Positions 1 through 11,444 of a stretch of 64,000 bases of DNA are shown here, piece after piece; the stretch's first letter is position 1; each line of letters begins with the position of its first letter. The stretch covers positions 15,057,001 to 15,121,000 of the forward strand of contig NC_060026.1 of assembly GCF_021134715.1 (NCBI RefSeq), in the 5' to 3' direction. The translations under genes and the position numbers were made by a program. Below the pieces are notes generated by a model, which searched no databases, was not told the origin of the DNA, and was given only the letters and a program-made list of their open reading frames with translations. This DNA is from Daphnia pulex. Taxonomy: Eukaryota > Arthropoda > Branchiopoda > Diplostraca > Daphniidae.

Positions 1-1935
1 ATTTAAGAGACGATTTCTAGTGTAAACTAATGTTTAATTATTCTTTTAGATCATAGACGTCAAGCACATTGATGAAACAAATTATAAATAACGTGACTTA
101 TTTTTTTTAATTTACAGGTTTCTAAATTGACATTACAGACTTGATGTGAAGTCATGTCCTTTCAAGAAAAAGGGCAAGGGCTTAGTCAACAAGATTCATT
201 GTTTTCTAACTCGTCTCGTTCCGTTGAATCTCCCCTTTACTTCCTTACACAGGCCCTCTTGTTTGGAGGTATTGCTTTCTGTTGCTACATCTTGTTTGAA
301 TATTACTGTCATCCAAATAAATGTTCATTCTGATTACAGGGTAATTCCTTCGTGAACTTCATCCATTGCTGAAAACCAACGAGATCATGCTGTAATTCAA
401 GACCGATAATTTGTCTAGTTAGCTAAATTACAAGTGCATATCTGGGCTCCCTTCATTTCTGTGGCCCCGTTTCCCTAACTAACCACTAACCAACGCCCGC
501 CGGTGGTCACTCACCCGCTGTGAATCCAGGAGGAGGGGAGGGCTCTGGTCGAACGGGGACTTGGAAGGCGCATGATCCGATGAAAACTTTTGGAGGGTCA
601 TGAGTCTAACCCGGAAGCCTAGTATGACTACATCTCCCCAGTAAAACTTGCCTCGTACTTCTCTCTTCTTCTCGGTCCAGATAAATATCTCTGGGGGCCG
701 TAGACATATCCTATAACAGCATGTGCGAGTTAAAACAATGCAACCCACTACCCAATGAAACAAATAGCCATGGTTTATTTTTTGTGGAAATCTCCGTCAG
801 TCAAGTTACAAAGACGATGCAGATTTCCGCAAAACTAATCCATCGCTTTTTGTCTCATTGCCGCAGCGGTGGTGGCGGGTTGCGTTTAAACTCGTGCAGT
901 AGTAAACCGTCTTGAACCGGACGCTCTGTTTATTGAATTTCTTGAACATTTTAAAAAGAAAATAAAATTAGTTCATAAAGTGTATTTATTTTATTTATTA
1001 TATTACATGGTTAAGGTTAAATATTGGTTTATAGGGTTAAGGGTATAGATTTAATGGTCGGTAGGTGTATGTTTTCGCGGTTTGAAGGATTGGAAGGTAT
1101 GTGTTTGTGGGATTTGGAGATTAATGGGTAGGGATACATTTGTAGGGTTATAGATTCACTGCATTTTTATCCAAACTTGAAATATCCCCCCTCCAACATC
1201 CACCACTTTCCTTTCCCAACCCCAAAAACATGTTTATTATTTGTTTGACATGAACATCCCATATTTGTTTTTGTTGCTTCTGAACTTATAAATGGTAAAC
1301 TGCAATAGTCACGATGACAATTTAACAAAATATGATGCAACTTCGGTAACACAACACCAGCACCAAGGAACGGCCAATTGAACTTGATGTAGAAAATTCT
1401 TTCACCAGAATAGGCTTCAACAACGTACCACATCAGACAGCAACAACGCGAACATAAAACACTAAACCTATAACCAGAATGAAATGAATTAATATATACA
1501 TGAATAAATGTCACTTTACGTTATTTACAAGAGTTAAAGCCCTCGGCTGGCTGCATCAAGTCCATGTGTACGTTGTGTACGTTGGGCAGCAACAAAGAAG
1601 CTCATACTTTTACCAGACTGATAATCCTATTTATTAAAAAAAAACTCAATTACTATCAACTATCAAGGAAACAATGTCTTAAATTACAAAAACAAAAATG
1701 ACATAAGTTAAAGTAAACTATGCAAACACAATCCTTCAGATTAAAAGTTGCAAAAGAACCTACAGCTATCAAGCATTTACAAGGTAGACAACTGAAAATT
1801 CTACAACAAATAAGTTAAGAGATAGTCACCGACTAACTAAGTCTGTAGTCTCACAGTTAGAAAGTTGAACATATTTACCTGAATAGTTCTGAAGTGTTTC
1901 TTACAAAACATACAGCCGGTACAGGAAAAAGAGGA
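1..1935. repeat. Left arm of 5.36-kb inverted duplication
   Basis: This block is the reverse complement of 3108-5360. Positions pair so that the two coordinates sum to 5361 out to about base 927, and every stretch compared there is identical with no length change. Beyond 927 similarity continues but with many substitutions and indels, up to about 1935. The arm begins at or before base 1, so its outer end may lie outside the window. It contains open frames at 479-763 (minus) and 721-915 (plus) that look like by-products of conserved DNA rather than genes. Bases 1010-1160 hold loose repeats of a T/G-rich motif around ggtaggtgtatgttt. Confidence 0.93.
1167..1514 (-). pseudogene. Possible coding exon in left arm, unknown family
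   Basis: An open frame of 115 codons on minus. The diverged right arm, near 3892-4036 on plus, reads in the same frame with conservative replacements: both contain a CSR-x-CC-x-MW-x-VV-x-AY core followed by NW-x-FLG and KLH. Conservation of one frame between two otherwise diverged copies suggests that this was protein coding. The right copy hits a stop soon after KLHNYFV. I do not recognise the family. No start codon with convincing context and no complete gene model was found, so it may be a relic exon. Confidence 0.3.
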
Positions 1936-2419
1936 ATTTATCCTTGGCATGGTTGTCCAATTTCAAAGAGCTCAATTTCACCTACACGAGGGGAAAAAAG
2001 AGTTACTTATAACAGGAAATCAAATGCGGTTTTGTTTTCTTCTTTTCAGACCTGGAGTGTTACAATTCTGGCTCGGCATTGTGATGGGTAAACAATTTTC
2101 AATCTTTTCTTTGATATCCAACTCTTACAGCACTCTGTGCAGAACTCTACAAACAAATAATGGTTAAAGCTTTATTAAAATATCTTTTATACTGCCGGGT
2201 TCTCACTTTTCAATGCTTGGCAATGTCTCTCAAAAGCGGGTGGTGTCAACTGTCAAGTGAAGAAAGTTGGGGATCTTCATTAACTCTGCATTAGCAAATT
2301 TACCAGGTGGTGTTGCACACGGAACAACCTAGCCCTGATGCAAGGGCAGCAGGACGCTAGCTGGATGGAAAGACCTGGCAACGGGCCAAACTAGAGGGCC
2401 AGTCTTCATCAAAAGCGCG

Positions 2420-2764
2420 TTATGTTGAAACGTGAACTGCTGCTCTCTTGTATACTTTACGTCCGTAAGATCTCATATTCAACGACTTGTTTGCACTCAG
2501 ATCCAGCGAACGGAATTCGTCTTCTCCTAATAAATTTTAACAGAAAGCCGATTACAGCACATGCCATTCACGTGTAAATAATCTAATGATACTAAGCGCA
2601 TTATACCATGCTAAGCGTCTAAGCCCCAGTTTAAAAAGATGAAAGTTACCTTTCACATTTTGAATTTCTTCATTTTTACGAAATGATGCGGGATAATTAG
2701 AAATGCGTCTAATTGACTCAAACTGCTGAAAATTACGGAAAACGCGAACAACAATTGCAGACAT
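2420..2764 (-). CDS. Small protein with mitochondrial-like presequence
   Basis: A two-exon model on minus: exon 1 is 2764-2650 and exon 2 is 2526-2420. The intron has a gtaact donor and a ttattag acceptor, and the frame closes to 73 residues. The N-terminus (MSAIVVRVFRNFQQFESIRR) is rich in Arg and hydrophobic residues and lacks acids apart from one Glu, as expected of a mitochondrial import presequence. The rest is hydrophilic, with a basic GRKVYKRAAVH end. It is not a family I recognise. The gene sits in the single-copy spacer between the arms of the inverted duplication. It could continue past the proposed stop if exon 2 uses an internal donor. Confidence 0.42.
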
Positions 2765-3101
2765 TATATTCGACTTTTTTTTTACTCTCTTTTTTAGCCA
2801 GCAGACTAAATTACAAGTTTCATCGCCATCTATGTTTCACATTTAAAACTGATAGTCTTCGCTACGCAAGACCACCGCCATTTTTGTCGAGCACTGATTG
2901 AAAGCGTTAGATAATCCGTGCGGCGTATTTTCTTTCCTGATCATTTTCTAATTTTCTTCCAAAAATGGTAATTCCTGTTTGGATTGTTAGATGTGACTGA
3001 ATCTTAATTCTTTGTGTGTGAATTTAGTTATTTGTGTGGTAACCTAGCCTATAATTTCTACTTGGAAATTTCAGCTGATCATGTGGCCTACATTTTGCCA
3101 A

Positions 3102-3168
3102 GATGTCGTCTCTTTTTCCTGTACGTACCGGCTGTACGTTTTGTAAGAAACACTTCAGAACAAATCAG
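3102..3168 (+). CDS. Possible short first exon with CxxC motif
   Basis: An ATG at 3102 opens 22 codons ending at a gtaaat donor. The peptide contains a CTFCKKHF motif. The corresponding place in the left arm, near 1880-1935 on minus, lacks four bases of this exon and is frameshifted, so only the right copy could be functional. No downstream exon could be joined with confidence. This is a weak call made mainly because the splice donor gtaaatatgtt is conserved in both arms. Confidence 0.2.
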
Positions 3169-5360
3169 GTAAATATGTTCAACTTTCTAACTATGAGACT
3201 TAGTTAGTTGGTGACTATGTCTTAACTTATCTGTTGTAGAACTATAGTTGTCTACCTTGGGAAAGCTTAATCGCTAGCTGTAGGATCCTTTGCAACATTT
3301 ATTTCAAAGGATTGTGTAGTTAATGTTTTTTTTGTTTTTTTCATTTGATCTGCTGTGTCCTTGATAGTAATTGAGTTTTTTTTTTATAAACAGTCTGGTA
3401 AAGTTTGAGCTTCGTTGTTGCTGCCCAATGTACATATGGATTTGATGCAGCCAGCTGATAAAGGGTGTTCCTCTTGCTACCTGTAGGCTACTCCACTACA
3501 GCTGTGTGTTTTGTCAAATGGAGAAACATTAGAAATTGAAGTAATTATTTCAATCAACTTTCTGATTGTCTAGCTGATTAAAAAGCTTGCTAACTGACAC
3601 TGAGAGGTTTCAAAGTTTAGCTATACTTGTGTCATTTTTGTTATTATCGCATGAGAATTAACTGCTAGATAGTAATTGATTTTTTTAAAGCAGGATTAAC
3701 ATCCAGTTAAAGTCTTAGCTTCTCTTTCTTCTTTGTTGTAGTAATCACACTTTGTTTTTGTTTCAACAATAGCTATCAGATTGTTTTAAGAATATTTGGT
3801 TAAACTTAAACCACATAAAGTGTCATTAATTTGTCTTTTCAGACAGCATTTCATTTGATGGTGAAGATTAATTCATTTATTTGTGTTATAGGTTTATCCT
3901 GTATTGTTCCCGTAGTTGCTGTCCGATGTGGCACGTTGTTGCAGCCTATGCTGGTGAAAGCTCTTATTGCATGAAGTTAAACTGGCTGTTCCTTGGTCCT
4001 GCCGTCATGTTATGGAAATTGCATAATTACTTTGTTTAATTGTCATCGTGACTATGTAGTTTACCGTTAATATGTTAAGAAGGAACAAAAAAGAAATATG
4101 GGGAGTTTTATGTCAAACAAGTAATAAACATGTTTTCGGGATTGGGAAAGGAAAGTGGAGGAGTTGGTGGGGGGGGGGGGATATTTCAAGTTTGGATAAA
4201 AAACAGTTAATTTATAACCCTACAAACATATCCCTACCAATTAATCTCCAAACCCCACAAACTTATACCTTCCAATTCTTCACACCCCACAAACATATAC
4301 CTACCAACCCTCAAATTTATACCCTAAAGCAATGTTAAACCTGAACGATGTAATATCTATAATAAATAGAAGCAAATATATTATTTGAACTAATTTATAT
4401 ATATTTTTTTTTAATTCACAAAATTTAATAAAAAGAGCGTCCGGTTCAAGACGGTTTACTACTGCACGAGTTTAAACGCAACCCGCCACCACCGCTGCGG
4501 CAATGAGACAAAAAGCGATGGATTAGTTTTGCGGAAATCTGCATCGTCTTTGTAACTTGACTGACGGAGATTTCCACAAAAAATAAACCATGGCTATTTG
4601 TTTCATTGGGTAGTGGGTTGCATTGTTTTAACTCGCACATGCTGTTATAGGATATGTCTACGGCCCCCAGAGATATTTATCTGGACCGAGAAGAAGAGAG
4701 AAGTACGAGGCAAGTTTTACTGGGGAGATGTAGTCATACTAGGCTTCCGGGTTAGACTCATGACCCTCCAAAAGTTTTCATCGGATCATGCGCCTTCCAA
4801 GTCCCCGTTCGACCAGAGCCCTCCCCTCCTCCTGGATTCACAGCGGGTGAGTGACCACCGGCGGGCGTTGGTTAGTGGTTAGTTAGGGAAACGGGGCCAC
4901 AGAAATGAAGGGAGCCCAGATATGCACTTGTAATTTAGCTAACTAGACAAATTATCGGTCTTGAATTACAGCATGATCTCGTTGGTTTTCAGCAATGGAT
5001 GAAGTTCACGAAGGAATTACCCTGTAATCAGAATGAACATTTATTTGGATGACAGTAATATTCAAACAAGATGTAGCAACAGAAAGCAATACCTCCAAAC
5101 AAGAGGGCCTGTGTAAGGAAGTAAAGGGGAGATTCAACGGAACGAGACGAGTTAGAAAACAATGAATCTTGTTGACTAAGCCCTTGCCCTTTTTCTTGAA
5201 AGGACATGACTTCACATCAAGTCTGTAATGTCAATTTAGAAACCTGTAAATTAAAAAAAATAAGTCACGTTATTTATAATTTGTTTCATCAATGTGCTTG
5301 ACGTCTATGATCTAAAAGAATAATTAAACATTAGTTTACACTAGAAATCGTCTCTTAAAT
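3108..5360. repeat. Right arm of 5.36-kb inverted duplication
   Basis: Reverse complement of the left arm. The outer part 4434-5360 matches bases 1-927 without any indel, and the match stops abruptly just after the acgctct at 921-927. The inner part 3108-4433 is diverged. Bases 4200-4330 contain a short degenerate repeat of the motif accctacaaacatatccc. The outer boundary is sharp: homology ends at 5360 and unique sequence begins at 5361. No terminal inverted repeat, target-site duplication or transposase is visible, so an element identity cannot be assigned from this sequence. Confidence 0.93.
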
Positions 5361-7262
5361 TTTAGATAGACAAAAGTCAGATCAATACTTTAAATACATA
5401 TTAGACTACAATGAAGAAATTTCAGTGACATGATATGTGAACTTACACATGAAACCACTGATCCAATGATCCAATAAGGTACTCTAGAAGATGGAATGAG
5501 AGATTGGTCCACACTGGGGTTGGTGTTCTAGTAAGTCCAATACAAACAGAAGATAACTATGATGAATCCTAATAAAAGACGAAAAGAAAACATGTTTCAG
5601 CAATACTGTAATAAAGCTAATGTTGGTTGTTACCAGTATAATTTCGATGGCACAATCAGTAGAATACAATGTTTTTGGGCAAAATAGTGACGATAGGCTC
5701 CACAACTTTCAGGTTTCCTCCTGGAATTTGATGAAAAACATTAAGGTTAGATGTTTTGCATTTGTCTCACTCTTATTAACCTTGTTTACAACTGCTAATA
5801 GAATAAAGAAGATAGAAGACTTTACACAGCCTCAATCATTCAATTCTCCTCTCACACAGATTTTTCGCAGTTAAAATAATCAAACACTCGTGTGGAAATA
5901 GATGTAGAAGAAATACAAATGCAGAGTATTATTCGACTAGGCAGAAAACATTATGTAAGAAAATACATGGTGACTTTTCTTCTGGTAAACACTTAGCACT
6001 CACTTGAACTGAGTGATTTTCAAATATGCTGGCAGCACCGGCATGACTCGCTAATTCACTATTTTTACAACTGCTACGGCAGGAGAAAATATCATTCAAT
6101 TCACCTTTCTTGATCCACAAACATGTCAAAAGACGCAAGATGACTTGACTTGCATTCTTCTTTTCTTCAGGTTCAGTTGTTTCAACGATTTAACCACGCT
6201 TTAACTGGACCAACTATGCTAAAATACCAGCACGACTTTCAGAGAATCTACAAGGCAACGAACGCCAAACAAATATTTAAAAACGTTCACCTAAGACTGC
6301 ATTGAAACGTGAAAGACAGACCACTAAGCACTACCAGTCACTAATCAATGTGGGCAATGGCAGCCATTGTTGTTATTAAACTGCAGTGACACCTGGTGGG
6401 GGATTCCTGAAACAAAGTAATTAACGTATACGCGTATACGTTCACAAATGGGACATGTGTAAATAACGTGTACTTTCGATCGACTCATACAGAACGCCGA
6501 GACAGTGAACATGCATGCAACTCGGAATAATCGTACGGTTAGCGACAGATACAGAAAAATTCTTTCTTCTGTGAGTGCTGCCTCCACTGTGACAAAGTTC
6601 ATTTGGTCTTCGATGCCGGTAGCATTGCCCGAGGTGATGGATCATAGTGTGAGCATATATTTCATATTCATTCTACGAAATTTTTTTTTACGTTGAACAG
6701 CCCTCCGTCTTTTAAGTTATCAAGCTTGTTTTCAAATTTTTCCGATAAAAAAGATATACTGTAACTGTTACACTAAACATACAATTCTTTCTCTCGTTGA
6801 TTACTGACAGGTTTCAACAGTAGCCTCTTGTCATTTCTAGTTACATCTCTTTCAGTTTTCGTTTCCAACCTTTTAGAACTTAGTTCTCCACGATTTCAAG
6901 CCGAAAACATTTCCTGCGGTATCATTTCGCCTATCAAAGTCGGCGATGTTAGACTGCTCAAGAAGATGACGCTTTGAAAATAATAATAACTGACTGAATT
7001 AAAAAAGGACGGGTCGATGCACTTACCCACTTGTGTATTGTATTGCATATTCAAAAACTGTTAGGTTACTCATCACATGGCAATTTTGCTATTCCGTTTC
7101 CCCGTTTGCTTCTTTTCGTAAGATTTCGCGCACTTTCGTCTTCCTTTCCATGTCCTTTGATTTCGCTGGTATTGAAGAACTTGTGTCGAAATGTGTACTG
7201 CAGGTTGTGGATTATTGCTGAATCTTCAGCCTCCTGTTCATAAACGTATAATTAATGTGTAT
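5361..7262. other. No gene assigned (5,361-7,262)
   Basis: Several frames of 60-85 codons occur on both strands, but none matches a family I know and none has a complete start-splice-stop structure. A plus frame at 6511-6650 ends at a gtgagc donor-like site and could be a first exon. A minus frame around 5640-5730 reads as plausible protein but is broken by a TGA. I see no clear repeat here. Confidence 0.5.
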
Positions 7263-7830
7263 TCAATTACATGTGTAGTTATGCCAGAATTTTACCTTTG
7301 GTTCCATAATCTTTTGCATAGTTATTAATCGACGGCTGGAATGCAAATTTAGGATCTGCTCACTGTTGGCTATAGTTTCCAAACAAGGATGTTCAGGTAG
7401 GAGGTCTGGATCATACTCCATTCTATCAAAGAAGTTATTGCGAATCAATATGACAAATTATTAAAAGCCAAGCTAGAAAACCTTACCGTATGATTGGAAT
7501 CCAAAAAACCAGTCGGCCATGCAGTTTGAGACTACTGGCGGCAAAATTAAGAAGATCTTTATAGATGTCGCCTAAACCGTACTGAGTTTTAGAAGGAAAA
7601 TGTGTCGACAGCATCTCATCCGGAATAGGGGCGATTTTCTTGCTACCCACTTTATAGGTTGATTCACGAATTCCATAAGGAGCTGTAGAGAATTTCGCCA
7701 ATTTGAATCATAAGGGAAAATCTTCAGGGAAAGCCTAAACATTTTCTTACGATCGGTTATGATGGAGTCGAAACGGAAATTCGACCTCCAAACGGGCGTT
7801 GATGCGTCACCCACAAAGAAGTCCAAATAG
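7263..7830 (-). pseudogene. TRMT11: TRMT11 C-terminal fragment, 5'-truncated
   Basis: Three exons on minus, 7830-7751, 7682-7487 and 7422-7263, join in frame with GT-AG introns. The product matches the C-terminal third of tRNA (guanine-10-N2)-methyltransferase TRMT11. Recognisable parts are the GDAS stretch, the catalytic motif IV ITDPPYGIRES, the LNFAASSLKLHGRLVFWIP strand and the C-terminal HSSRRLITMQK segment. Known family members are about 460 residues; only about 145 remain here. Immediately upstream the reading frame meets a stop, and at about 7868 the DNA becomes a copy of the inverted-duplication arm. The N-terminal THUMP-like region and the SAM-binding motif I are missing. It is probably a pseudogene, unless the missing exons lie beyond the inserted repeat. 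Confidence 0.8.
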
Positions 7831-7865
7831 CGTGAAAAAAGGTTCTAAGTCTTTAGGAGAGGCCA

Positions 7866-8060
7866 CCCAAGCCCTCCCCTCACAGCGGGTGAGTGACTAC
7901 CGGCGGGCGTTGGTTATTAGTTGTTAGTTAAGGAAAAGGGGCCACAGAAAAGAAGGGAGCCCAGAAATGCACTTTAAATTTATAATCTATACTACATAAT
8001 TATGGGTCTTGAGTTTCAGCATTATCCCCTCAGTTTCCACCGCAAGATGAAGTTCATAGC
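7866..8060 (+). repeat. Third, partial copy of the inverted-duplication arm
   Basis: Bases 7866-8060 align in the same direction as 4810-5010. They share the blocks agccctcccct, cacagcgggtgagtga, ccggcgggcgttggtt, ggggccacagaaa and gaagggagcccaga. There are scattered substitutions and a short deletion after cctcccct. This shows that the arm sequence is dispersed rather than unique to the palindrome. It lies at the point where the TRMT11 fragment loses its upstream exons. Confidence 0.85.
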
Positions 8061-8972
8061 AATAGAACAACGGCAACAACAGGATTCACCTGAAAAAAAG
8101 AGCTTGTTTAGCAAAATACCTCTGATCTGTCAATCCCAAATTGTAATGAATTAAGTGGTGGTTACCTCTTGAGTTGCAGCATTCTTTTTGTACAAGACAA
8201 AATATATAGCAGGGATTGGTTTTGGCGAGAATTCAATACCTTGAATATTTCGAAACAACAAACTGCATGCTACTGGTGCTGACTACAGTTGTCTAAAAAT
8301 AATAATAATAATAATAACAAAAATAATAATTCAAAGAAAGGGAATGTCCAATGTCAACTTCTACTCTTTGGTTAATTACATCTGTAGTTTTCTAGTAATA
8401 CAACTTAATCAATAGTTACTTTTGAAGCAAAGTGCTTCGGCATGGGACGAGACGTACGGCAAGAGATGACATATCGGCAAAATGGACGTCAGCCAACATC
8501 ATCAGATGATTATTGGCCCAATGAAAATGTTAATATTATTTTAGATACGTAGTGACAGGCATCATTAATTCATTCCTTACCAACGAGAGAGGTATGTATG
8601 CTATGGGCTATGGGAGGTATGTATGCTCACCAATAACACATCCAAAAATTTTGGATGTAAAGCTGAAGATTAGTCGTTGAAGTTGTGACTAATCGGATGT
8701 ATTCAGCAACTTCCGTCAAAATTTGGGACTGCGAAATAGATAAATGCAATAACTTCATATTACAAAAGCTCTTAGTCTTTCACACAACATGAATGTAAAC
8801 ATAAACTATGGTGGCTATAATAGTAACAAATTTTCTTACATTCTTTTGGGGTTGATTTTGGTCCTTAAAAACAAAGAAACTTGAACACGGAATCCGACGG
8901 AATCTTACACAAAATAGAACTCGGCACTTGCTGTTTTGTTCACCTTTGCCACGAGAAAGTTTTAACACTGAT
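8061..8972. other. No gene assigned (8,061-8,972)
   Basis: A/T-rich sequence with an imperfect (ata) microsatellite near 8300-8330 and a short direct repeat of gaggtatgtatgct at 8590-8625. No supported coding region was found on either strand. Confidence 0.5.
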
Positions 8973-9173
8973 CTACACTTCGTTGAAGCAATTTGGACAG
9001 AAATCCTTCCATGGTGGTAGTATAAGTTCCATGGGAGTAGCAGCTTCCTCCACGACGCTGTCTTGGAAAATGGCCTCAAGATCTTTGCATTTGGTATGAT
9101 CGCTGATCGGTATCTCTTTCGAGTTCTCTCTTTCTCCTCCTTCCTTATCAGTTCTCGATGACTTTTTAGATAC
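8973..9173 (-). CDS. Possible terminal exon, unknown protein
   Basis: After a tatacag acceptor on minus, 66 codons stay open to a TAG at 8973. The peptide is hydrophilic (KKSSRTDKEGGERENSKE) and ends with PPWKDFCPNCFNEV, which has a CxxC pair. The acceptor, phase-0 start and hydrophilic composition suggest a real exon. I found no upstream partner, the following sequence looks intronic, and the family is not recognised. Confidence 0.3.
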   Translation of the reverse strand, partial: VSKKSSRTDKEGGERENSKEIPISDHTKCKDLEAIFQDSVVEEAATPMELILPPWKDFCPNCFNEV

Positions 9174-9623
9174 CTGTATAAAGTAAAAACCATAAAAACA
9201 TAAATGCCATTCAGCAGACATGAACTATTCAACAATGGCGTAAGCATGGGCGTAAGGCATACAGTCTGACAGAATCAGCTGTTTCTTTCCTGTTTAGCAG
9301 TCTCAATTCTCAAACTCTCAGTCTCAGCTCTCAATTGAAGCCACCTGATGGACAATTTATCAACCCTAAGAACTTCAACATTGTCAGCTACCTGCGCTGC
9401 GTTAGCATTTACCATTTAGCGGATGATAGTGATTACTGATAAACGATTGTGGGTGATTTTGTTTCCATAAAAAAAAAAAAAAAAAAAAACTAGAATATGA
9501 CCTATTTTCTGCTGCAAGTCTGCAACCACTCTAGTTTCGTTGAGAAAAAATTAAAATCTGTCTATTAAGGCTTTCTCTTCTTCTTTTCTTAATCGGACAA
9601 AGTAGATAACGAATATAACTTCA

Positions 9624-9690
9624 ATGGGGTTTGAACCCGGGACTCCGGCGTGCCAATTGCAGACTATACCACTGGGCTATAAGGTAATGC
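9624..9690 (-). other. tRNA-like sequence (degenerate)
   Basis: On minus, an A-box-like TAGCCCAGTGG is followed at the right distance by a B-box-like GGGTTCAAACCCC. The acceptor and T stems do not pair properly, so this is more likely a tRNA pseudogene or a tRNA-derived SINE head than a working tRNA. Confidence 0.35.
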
Positions 9691-9777
9691 ACATTGGAAA
9701 TGAAATATTGTTAGAGGGTCTCAGCCAATACTTTTTTAGGAAATGATCAACTTCCGGAAATAGGTAGATCAGGATAT

Positions 9778-9851
9778 GCGACCATGGTATAGTGGTTATA
9801 GCATCTAGCGTTGTATCCAAATGTCCCGGGTTCGATTCCCACTTCCGCCAC
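9778..9851 (+). other. tRNA-like sequence (degenerate)
   Basis: On plus, TGGTATAGTGGTTATAGCA resembles a tRNA D-arm and A box, and CCCGGGTTCGATTCCCA resembles a B box. The expected acceptor partner is not complementary. The site faces the similar sequence at 9624-9690 from 90 bases away. It may be part of a tRNA-derived repeat. Confidence 0.35.
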
Positions 9852-9899
9852 ATTGTCCTCCACTGTTGTTCCCCATATCGCTCTGTATAATATAACCAT

Positions 9900-10015
9900 G
9901 CATGTACTAACCCATACTAAAAACCAACTTAAACTAACTACTAAAAATCTACTACTAACTAACACCAACAACTAATACTACTACTAACCAACACCAACTA
10001 CTAACATCCTATATG
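9900..10015. repeat. Imperfect (acta/ccaac) simple repeat
   Basis: A run built of actaacta, ctactac and caccaacta words on plus. It has low complexity and no coding value. Confidence 0.7.
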
Positions 10016-10579
10016 CGCGGCATATATATAAAAACACCTTAGATAAATTCGTTGGGGCAAGTCAGATCGATTATCATCGTAAGACGTGGGACACTCTTGT
10101 ACGCCGTAGTACTCGAGGGTTGGCTACTGCTGTACTAGACCGGTATGAGAGATGGCGAACCCACAACGAAAAAACCTTTTGAATTTCAATTTTTTTTAAC
10201 GACATTACTAACTCGGCAGAAAGATTTGCGGTAAAATTATACAAACGTCACCGTTTTCCGAACTTTTCATCACCTAACACCGCCCTTCCGAATTTGTCAA
10301 CGATCAATATACAGCAAGTACGAATCCCCACATTTAATCCAAATTCTGACAGCTTCGATGAAGGATGGTCACCTCTCCAGTCAAGAAATCAACCAACCTT
10401 TTTTGCGGTTTAACACGTGGGCTAAACTTTGAACGCTTTGAGCAAGTGGTACGGTTTTCCTTTCGTTTGCCAAACCGCAAATGGACGCTAAGAGACGCTG
10501 CAACCGTCAACATGATAGACACGAGTGAACTCGCGAGTTTTAACAATTGAACTTCTCCGTTTTCACTGTCTAAATAAAG

Positions 10580-11190
10580 GAACTGAAATATAAGAGAAGA
10601 AATGGCTTGCCTTTCAATCCCGGCTCCTCACACCTGATCCTATTAAATCCCAGAGTTCTTCAAATTATTCATCCAACGATGTATGCGTTGAAACTCTACA
10701 GCCACCATTTCCGTTTTCCGGTTCTTCGAATGTGAATAAAAATCAGATGTCAGTATCAGAATTTCTGTCCGAATTTTTTAGTAATTTACGTTCGTTTCTT
10801 CCAGGGGGATGCGGGGTGAGATTTTCACCAACTCGTGGACAGGTCAACTTCTAGGAGTAAGACGGGCTATCAATATTTTTCAAATATCAAAACTTGACGT
10901 CCAGCCTTTTCTACAGTGACTGATAGTCGGAATTAAATTTCTGATCCGTTAAACCTGTTGAACAAATCAAAAGTTAACTAGATTAATAAACGGAATGAAA
11001 ATTTCAACATTTTAGATTCATACCTGCTTCTGTTAGGATGGCCAAAGTATGATAAAGCTGCCGTTTCATATCCTGTCGAAAGATATGAGCGGGCAACTGC
11101 CATAATTTCTCGACCAAATACATAAGGCGGACTGCGTAATGCTGGACCAATTTGACGACCCGGCTTACATGACGTTGAAGTGAACCATTA
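10580..11190. repeat. Decayed two-copy module, copy 1
   Basis: This copy aligns with 11445-12045 over scattered blocks: cttgcctttcaat, tgatcct, atgcgttg, gtgaat-aaaatc, acttctaggagta-gacgggct, aaacttgacgt and ttctacagt. On minus, 11180-11024 carries an open exon-like frame (core GREIMAVARSYLSTGYETAA) ending at a gtatga donor. The second copy has lost that frame. The family was not recognised. Confidence 0.65.
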
Positions 11191-11444
11191 AGTGCAATCC
11201 TAGATAGGCTACAATGTGATGAATTATTTTTATTATATCTACAACGTTTTCCTATTTGCTAAGATACCTTATCAAATGATCTGCTCTAGGACGGCACATA
11301 TTAGGCATCGACCCAAACTAATTAACCCAAACATTCTACCAAGTTGCGTTTCTGACGAGATCAGAAACGCAGGTAAATTCCTAAAATTCGAAACCCATTC
11401 TCTTCAATCTACGCTTTGTTGAAATTAAATAGATGCAAAATTCT

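Noticed and set aside
146-5215. Open frames repeated on both arms (for example 146-355 and 479-763 and their mirror copies) as duplicated genes
   Set aside because: Their duplication only reflects the identical DNA of the arms. None has a recognisable domain, signal or splice structure.
9624-9851. Two functional tRNA genes
   Set aside because: A and B boxes are present but stems do not pair, unlike the four clean tRNA-Glu genes.
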